Source: JAGWRI01 sp963728785 (lineage in GTDB: Bacteria > Gemmatimonadota > Gemmatimonadetes > Gemmatimonadales > Gemmatimonadaceae). From it: a stretch of DNA of 64,000 bases. Below the pieces are notes generated by a model. The model was not told the origin of the DNA. It was given only the letters and a program-made list of their open reading frames with translations, and did no database searches. A program made the position numbers and the translations under genes. This document shows, piece after piece, positions 60,564-64,000 of the stretch; positions within the stretch are counted from its first letter, which is position 1, and the number at the start of each line of letters is the position of its first letter. The DNA is taken from assembly GCA_963728785.1 (NCBI GenBank), contig CAVSKV010000004.1, forward strand, positions 1,719,676 through 1,783,675. Reading direction: 5' to 3'.

Positions 60564-61999
60564 ATACGTCGGGATTCGACCAACGCATGGAGTACCAGCG
60601 CCTCGTCGAGACGTCCCAGCAAGATCTTTTCGACGGGAACCATCGCACGGGAACGGCAAGTGGCGCAAGACACACGGTCCCGTCGACCTCAACGCGCGCC
60701 CGCGAGGCACCGCAAGCGACGACAAAGCAGGAGGAGCTCCCTGAGGGCGTGACGCTTGATGACTTCTACGCGTACATGCCGATGCACAGCTACCTGTTCA
60801 TCCCTACGGGTGACCTGTGGCCGGCTTCAAGTGTGAACGGACGGATCGGGATTCTGGGCGACGTCAAGGCGAGTGCCTGGCTCGACGCGAATCGGTCTGT
60901 TGAACAGATGACATGGGCACCCGGAGAGCCAGAGCTGCTCGAGGACCGCCTCATCGCCGACGGTGGCTGGATTGAGCGGCTCGGTTGCAGATGCTTCAAT
61001 CGCTACCGTCCGCCGCTGGTCTTGCCTGGTGACGCCGGTAGTGCGGGACCGTGGCTTGAGCATGTCCATCGGGTCTATCCGGACTCCGCCGAACACATCC
61101 TTGACATCCTGGCGCACCGAGTCCAGCGGCCCGGCGAGAAAATCAATCACGCCCTCGTGCTTGGCGGGGCCCAGGGGATTGGGAAGGACACGCTTCTAGA
61201 GCCGGTGAAGCACGCGATCGGTCCATGGAACTTTGTCGAGATCACGTCGGCACATTTGTTGGGCCGGTTCAACGGTTTCACAAAGTCCGTCATCCTTCGC
61301 ATATCCGAGGCGCGCGACCTCGGCGACCTCGACCGATTCGCGTTCTACGAGCACCTGAAGCTGTACACGGCGTCGCCTCCCGACGTGCTCCTCTGTGACG
61401 AAAAGAACATTCGCGAGTACGCGGTCCAGAATGTCTGCGGTGTCGTCATCACCACAAATCATAAGACGGATGGGATCTATCTTCCACCCGATGACCGGCG
61501 ACACTACGTCGCGTGGTCTGATCTCGCTGCCACAGCCTTCCCCTCGACCTACTGGCAGACCCTCTACGCGTGGTACACGGAGACGCGATGCGGGCATGTA
61601 GCAGCTTACCTTGCCGAGCGTGACATCTCAGGGTTCGACCCGAAAGCGCCCCCGCCCAAGACCCCAGCGTTCCATGACATCGTGGACACGAACCGCGCCC
61701 CGGAGGACGCCGAACTCGCGGACGCCCTCGACGCTGTCGGCAACCCCCCGGCGATAACGCGCGCAACCATTGCAGCACAGAGCAGTCCGAGCTTTCGAGA
61801 ATGGCTCCAAGATCGGAGGAACTCGCGCCAGGTACCGCACCGAATGGAATCGGCGGGCTACGCTCGCGTACCAAACCCTGACGCGAGCGACGGGCGCTGG
61901 AAGATCGCCCAGAAGCGCCAAACGGTTTATGCGCGCACCGACTTGACCGCGCGCGACCGCCTCATCGCAGCCAAGTCATTGGTCGAGGAGGCACGATGA
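60560..61999 (+). CDS. Primase/helicase-type replication protein (DUF5906-like)
   Basis: The 479-residue protein starts at 60560 in an ATGA overlap. A low-complexity N-terminus leads to DFYAYMPMHSYLFIPTGDLWPASSVNGRIG. The superfamily 3-like ATPase follows: Walker A LGGAQGIGKDTLLEPV, Walker B-like VILRISEARDLG, and a sensor with VVITTNHKTDGIYLPPDDRRHYV. This is the DUF5906/D5-like pattern of phage and plasmid replication helicases. It would unwind the element's origin. The C-terminus (EWLQDRRNSRQVPHRMESAGYARV) looks like a DNA-binding end. A replicative stage of the element is therefore likely. Confidence 0.85.
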   Translation: MNTSGFDQRMEYQRLVETSQQDLFDGNHRTGTASGARHTVPSTSTRAREAPQATTKQEELPEGVTLDDFYAYMPMHSYLFIPTGDLWPASSVNGRIGILGDVKASAWLDANRSVEQMTWAPGEPELLEDRLIADGGWIERLGCRCFNRYRPPLVLPGDAGSAGPWLEHVHRVYPDSAEHILDILAHRVQRPGEKINHALVLGGAQGIGKDTLLEPVKHAIGPWNFVEITSAHLLGRFNGFTKSVILRISEARDLGDLDRFAFYEHLKLYTASPPDVLLCDEKNIREYAVQNVCGVVITTNHKTDGIYLPPDDRRHYVAWSDLAATAFPSTYWQTLYAWYTETRCGHVAAYLAERDISGFDPKAPPPKTPAFHDIVDTNRAPEDAELADALDAVGNPPAITRATIAAQSSPSFREWLQDRRNSRQVPHRMESAGYARVPNPDASDGRWKIAQKRQTVYARTDLTARDRLIAAKSLVEEAR

Positions 62000-62295
62000 T
62001 TCGCGACGGCGCGGTCCACGTAGTCCGTGAAGTCCATGGTTCTGTCTCCCGTACCGCGCGTGCGCCTTTCGCCAGCTATACGGATTGGGAGTGGCGAACG
62101 GAGGGGCGAGAGATGCTAGACCAAGTACTTCACGTACTTCGTGAATCGTACTTGCCGTATGGCCGGACCAACGCGCTCGATGCGTCGGTGAAGATGATGC
62201 AGAACGCGGGCTTCACCCACTCCCCCGCCCGTAGGAGCAAGACTGGCGTAAGCGTCCCAGCCGCCAAACTGGCCTCTCGGGATCGGTCCCCATGA
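61996..62295 (+). CDS. Small hypothetical protein of replication operon
   Basis: The 99-residue protein has no recognisable domain. It includes VHVVREVHGSVSRTARAPFASYTDWEWRTEGREML and a helix DQVLHVLRESYLPY. It overlaps the primase stop and the next start by 4 bp each, giving a run of five translationally coupled genes. It is likely to be expressed, and its function is unknown. Confidence 0.62.
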   Translation: MIRDGAVHVVREVHGSVSRTARAPFASYTDWEWRTEGREMLDQVLHVLRESYLPYGRTNALDASVKMMQNAGFTHSPARRSKTGVSVPAAKLASRDRSP

Positions 62296-62651
62296 TGTCG
62301 ACCGACGAAGTGGTCGCTCGGTGGGAGGCGCGCCGGCTCGAATGGGCACGGCTGCACGCTGTCGTGGACGGCGCGACGATTGCAGCTGAGGTCATCGAGG
62401 ATCTGCGCTCGATCGTGCGGGCACGGGCCCTAGACATCCTCAGTCTCAGCGAGGCTGCCCGAGAGAGCGGGTACTCTGCCGACCACCTCGCCCGCCTCGT
62501 CCGCGAAGGGAGGATTCCTAACGCGGGGCGCCGCGGCAAGCCGATGATACGCCGAACGGACCTGCCCATCCGGCCCCGCAAACTTGATGGTCCCAAGGTC
62601 CCAGCGTATGATCCGGTCACCGACGCCCGGTCCCTCGGGAGCCGACGGTAA
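62292..62651 (+). CDS. HTH-domain protein preceding integrase
   Basis: The 119-residue protein has an N-terminal helical part (VVARWEARRLEWARLHAVVDGATIAAEVIEDLRSIV) and a MerR/excisionase-like HTH (LSLSEAARESGYSADHLARLVREGRIPNAGRRGKPMIRRTDLP). Its context, ten bases before the integrase, and the domain suggest an Xis-type factor. A similar but shorter HTH protein opens the operon, so two candidates exist. Length and coding context are convincing. Confidence 0.72.
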   Translation: MMSTDEVVARWEARRLEWARLHAVVDGATIAAEVIEDLRSIVRARALDILSLSEAARESGYSADHLARLVREGRIPNAGRRGKPMIRRTDLPIRPRKLDGPKVPAYDPVTDARSLGSRR

Positions 62652-62661
62652 GGGAGATCGC

Positions 62662-63903
62662 ATGGCCCCACCGCTGCGGCGACATGAGTGGCACCAGGTC
62701 AGTGGCTGTTGGCTACGTCGCCTCGGGGAACGAGGCACGCGGATTCGGCTGTTTCAAAAACGAAAGGGAGGGAAGTTTTTCCGCGATGTGTGGGTGCCCG
62801 GGCACGGCAAGAGTCGCCGATGTCTGCATACGACCGACCGGGTCGCCGCGGAGCGTTTGGGGCGTTCGCTCTTGGCCGAACTCCTCCGCGGGGACGGCCC
62901 AGGCGCGGCGACGCCCATCACTCTTGGGCTGCTGTGGGCGCGGTATACCACGGAAGCCGCAACGTATCTGGATAATTGCGTGACGACGCAGCAGGACGCG
63001 ACGACCCGTGCGAAAGTCCTGCGCGCTCATTTCGGGGACGCGTGTGAAGTTGCATCGCTCACGTTGAACGATGCGGAGCAGTACGCGCGGGCCCGTTTGG
63101 CCGGCGGCATCAAGTACGCGCCGGGCAAGGTGACGCCCCCGGTGCGGCCCCGCTCGGCGGCGGCCGACCTGGTCGTGCTCAAGGCGATGATTCGATGGGG
63201 CATGACGGTGCGGACGGCGACGGGAGCGCGGTTGCTCGCGTTCGACCCGCTCATGGGCATGCGCGTGCCGCGCGAGAAGAATCCGAAGCAGCCGATCGCC
63301 AGCGTGGAGCGATTCAGTGAGACTCGGATCGCCATGCAGAAGCTGGCAGCGGAGGCACCTACGGAGGCAGAGCGCGTACGCTGGGTGAAGCTGGAATTGG
63401 CTCTGGTCTTAGCCGAAGCGACCGGCCGTCGCCTGGGGTCGATTCGGCAGCTCCGGTGGGAGGATGTGGACTTTGGTGCGCCGTCTTTGCGGTGGCGCGC
63501 CGAGGCGGACAAGAAGGGAAAGGAATGGTGCATTCCCATTCCGCAGGCGCTGGCGGACGAACTCCGGAGCTTTCAGCGGCGCTTGGGGGCGGTGGGTGGA
63601 TGGGTGTTTGCGAGCGAGACGGATGGCGAATGCGCCATGGATCGCCACCTCTTCGACAAGTGGCTCGTGGTGGCGGAGCAGTGGGCGAAGTTGCCCAAGC
63701 TCGACGGCAGCCTCTGGCACGCGTACCGCCGGAAATGGGCGACGGAGCGCAAGGCCTTGCCGCTCCGGGACGTCGCCGCGGCTGGGGGTTGGAGTGATGT
63801 CGACACACTCCTCAAGGTGTACCAGCAGCCGGACCGCGAGACGATCCTGCGGGTGATGAGTGAGCCGCGAAAGGTCTCGGAGCACCGGGGGGCGGCGGTC
63901 TAG
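62662..63903 (+). CDS. Tyrosine-type integrase of the right-end element
   Basis: From the ATG at 62662 (AAGGGAGA upstream) the protein has 413 residues. Arm-binding and core-binding domains precede the catalytic part. Arg is in ATGRRLGSIR near residue 254, a KK loop is at EADKKGKEW, HAYRRKW is near 352, GGW (a Trp in place of the second His) near 374 and the Tyr in LLKVYQQ near 385. The catalytic set is therefore complete. The gene reads toward the right edge and is followed after eight bases by the paired 12-bp repeats, the expected position of an attachment site. Confidence 0.92.
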   Translation: MAPPLRRHEWHQVSGCWLRRLGERGTRIRLFQKRKGGKFFRDVWVPGHGKSRRCLHTTDRVAAERLGRSLLAELLRGDGPGAATPITLGLLWARYTTEAATYLDNCVTTQQDATTRAKVLRAHFGDACEVASLTLNDAEQYARARLAGGIKYAPGKVTPPVRPRSAAADLVVLKAMIRWGMTVRTATGARLLAFDPLMGMRVPREKNPKQPIASVERFSETRIAMQKLAAEAPTEAERVRWVKLELALVLAEATGRRLGSIRQLRWEDVDFGAPSLRWRAEADKKGKEWCIPIPQALADELRSFQRRLGAVGGWVFASETDGECAMDRHLFDKWLVVAEQWAKLPKLDGSLWHAYRRKWATERKALPLRDVAAAGGWSDVDTLLKVYQQPDRETILRVMSEPRKVSEHRGAAV

Positions 63904-63910
63904 GCCCGGA

Positions 63911-63934
63911 GAAACGGGTACCGAAACGGGTATC
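63911..63934 (+). repeat. Tandem GAAACGGGTA(C/T)C pair (right copy)
   Basis: Two head-to-tail 12-bp units, one with a C for T change, follow the integrase stop directly. They match the pair at 24687-24710 in the same orientation, including the next G. They are probably integrase arm sites. Confidence 0.7.
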
Positions 63935-63951
63935 GCGTGGCCCCAACGAAA

Positions 63952-63983
63952 AAACGCCGCCCGCGAAAGTGCGTGCGACGTTT
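63952..63983. terminator. Imperfect hairpin near right edge
   Basis: AAACG-C-CGC-C-CGC pairs with GCG-T-GCG-A-CGTTT around a GAAAGT loop, with three regularly spaced mismatches. It has T-rich flanks on the minus strand and TTTC on the plus strand, so it may end the integrase transcript. Confidence 0.45.
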
Positions 63984-64000
63984 CATCTTACGCTATCGGG

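Noticed and set aside
1..64000. CRISPR arrays, rRNA genes or riboswitches
   Set aside because: No regularly spaced repeat arrays, rRNA-like stretches or recognisable riboswitch leaders were found by eye.

Overview
The window is GC-rich bacterial DNA. A PadR regulator paired with an ADOP-type (MacB/FtsX) permease, DUF4412/DUF481 secreted proteins and the general codon use suggest Gemmatimonadota or a relative. This is inference, since no rRNA or other phylogenetic marker is present.

Bases 1-15.8 kb are one leftward exopolysaccharide locus. It holds a dprE1/dprE2-like pair (dprE2 carries a +1 frameshift in a homopolymer), Wza export protein, Wzc co-polymerase/BY-kinase, a WbaP/WcaJ-type initiating transferase, a GDP-mannose 3,5-epimerase-like enzyme, a WecG/TagA transferase, a methyltransferase, glycosyltransferases, Wzx flippase and a Wzy-like polymerase running off the left edge. 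Two genes, a GT4 N-terminus and a ChbG/YdjC N-terminus, survive only as fragments. Bases 15.8-24.4 kb are ordinary chromosome: a DUF481 outer-membrane protein, MscL with a C-terminal zinc ribbon, a membrane GT2, YbjQ, XdhC, an orphan methylase and a nucleotidyltransferase.

From 24.5 kb to the right edge the DNA is mobile or accessory. The 3' half of a tRNA-Pro(GGG) lies at 24542-24584. Tandem 12-bp repeats at 24687 recur at 63911 beside a tyrosine integrase, and the last six bases of the window repeat the start of the tRNA fragment. This suggests a composite island of about 39 kb in tRNA-Pro. A second tRNA remnant, Gln(CTG), sits at 26282 beside its own integrase. An IS481-family element follows, then an integron-like cassette run (29.4-34.5 kb) with recognisable attC sites carrying an ImmA/IrrE + DUF4411 toxin-antitoxin pair, a PIN-like protein and an Abi-C-like protein.

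Bases 34.8-44 kb carry PAP2 phosphatases, a GT2, an ABC-2 transporter and a CDF transporter. Bases 44-57 kb are a patchwork of small genes. These include two lasso-peptide-like precursors without visible maturation enzymes, three copies of an unnamed small protein family, a PadR/ADOP operon, an IS3 remnant, DinB, TonB-C and PPOX proteins, small membrane or zinc-ribbon proteins, and dispersed repeats. Among the repeats is an 18-bp double TGTCAGC box that also surrounds the 26.5-kb integrase start. Bases 57.2-63.9 kb form a compact satellite-like integrative element: a leftward HTH protein, ParB-methyltransferase and repressor, and a rightward replication operon ending in the integrase, with a repressor-type operator and sigma70-like promoter between the two arms.
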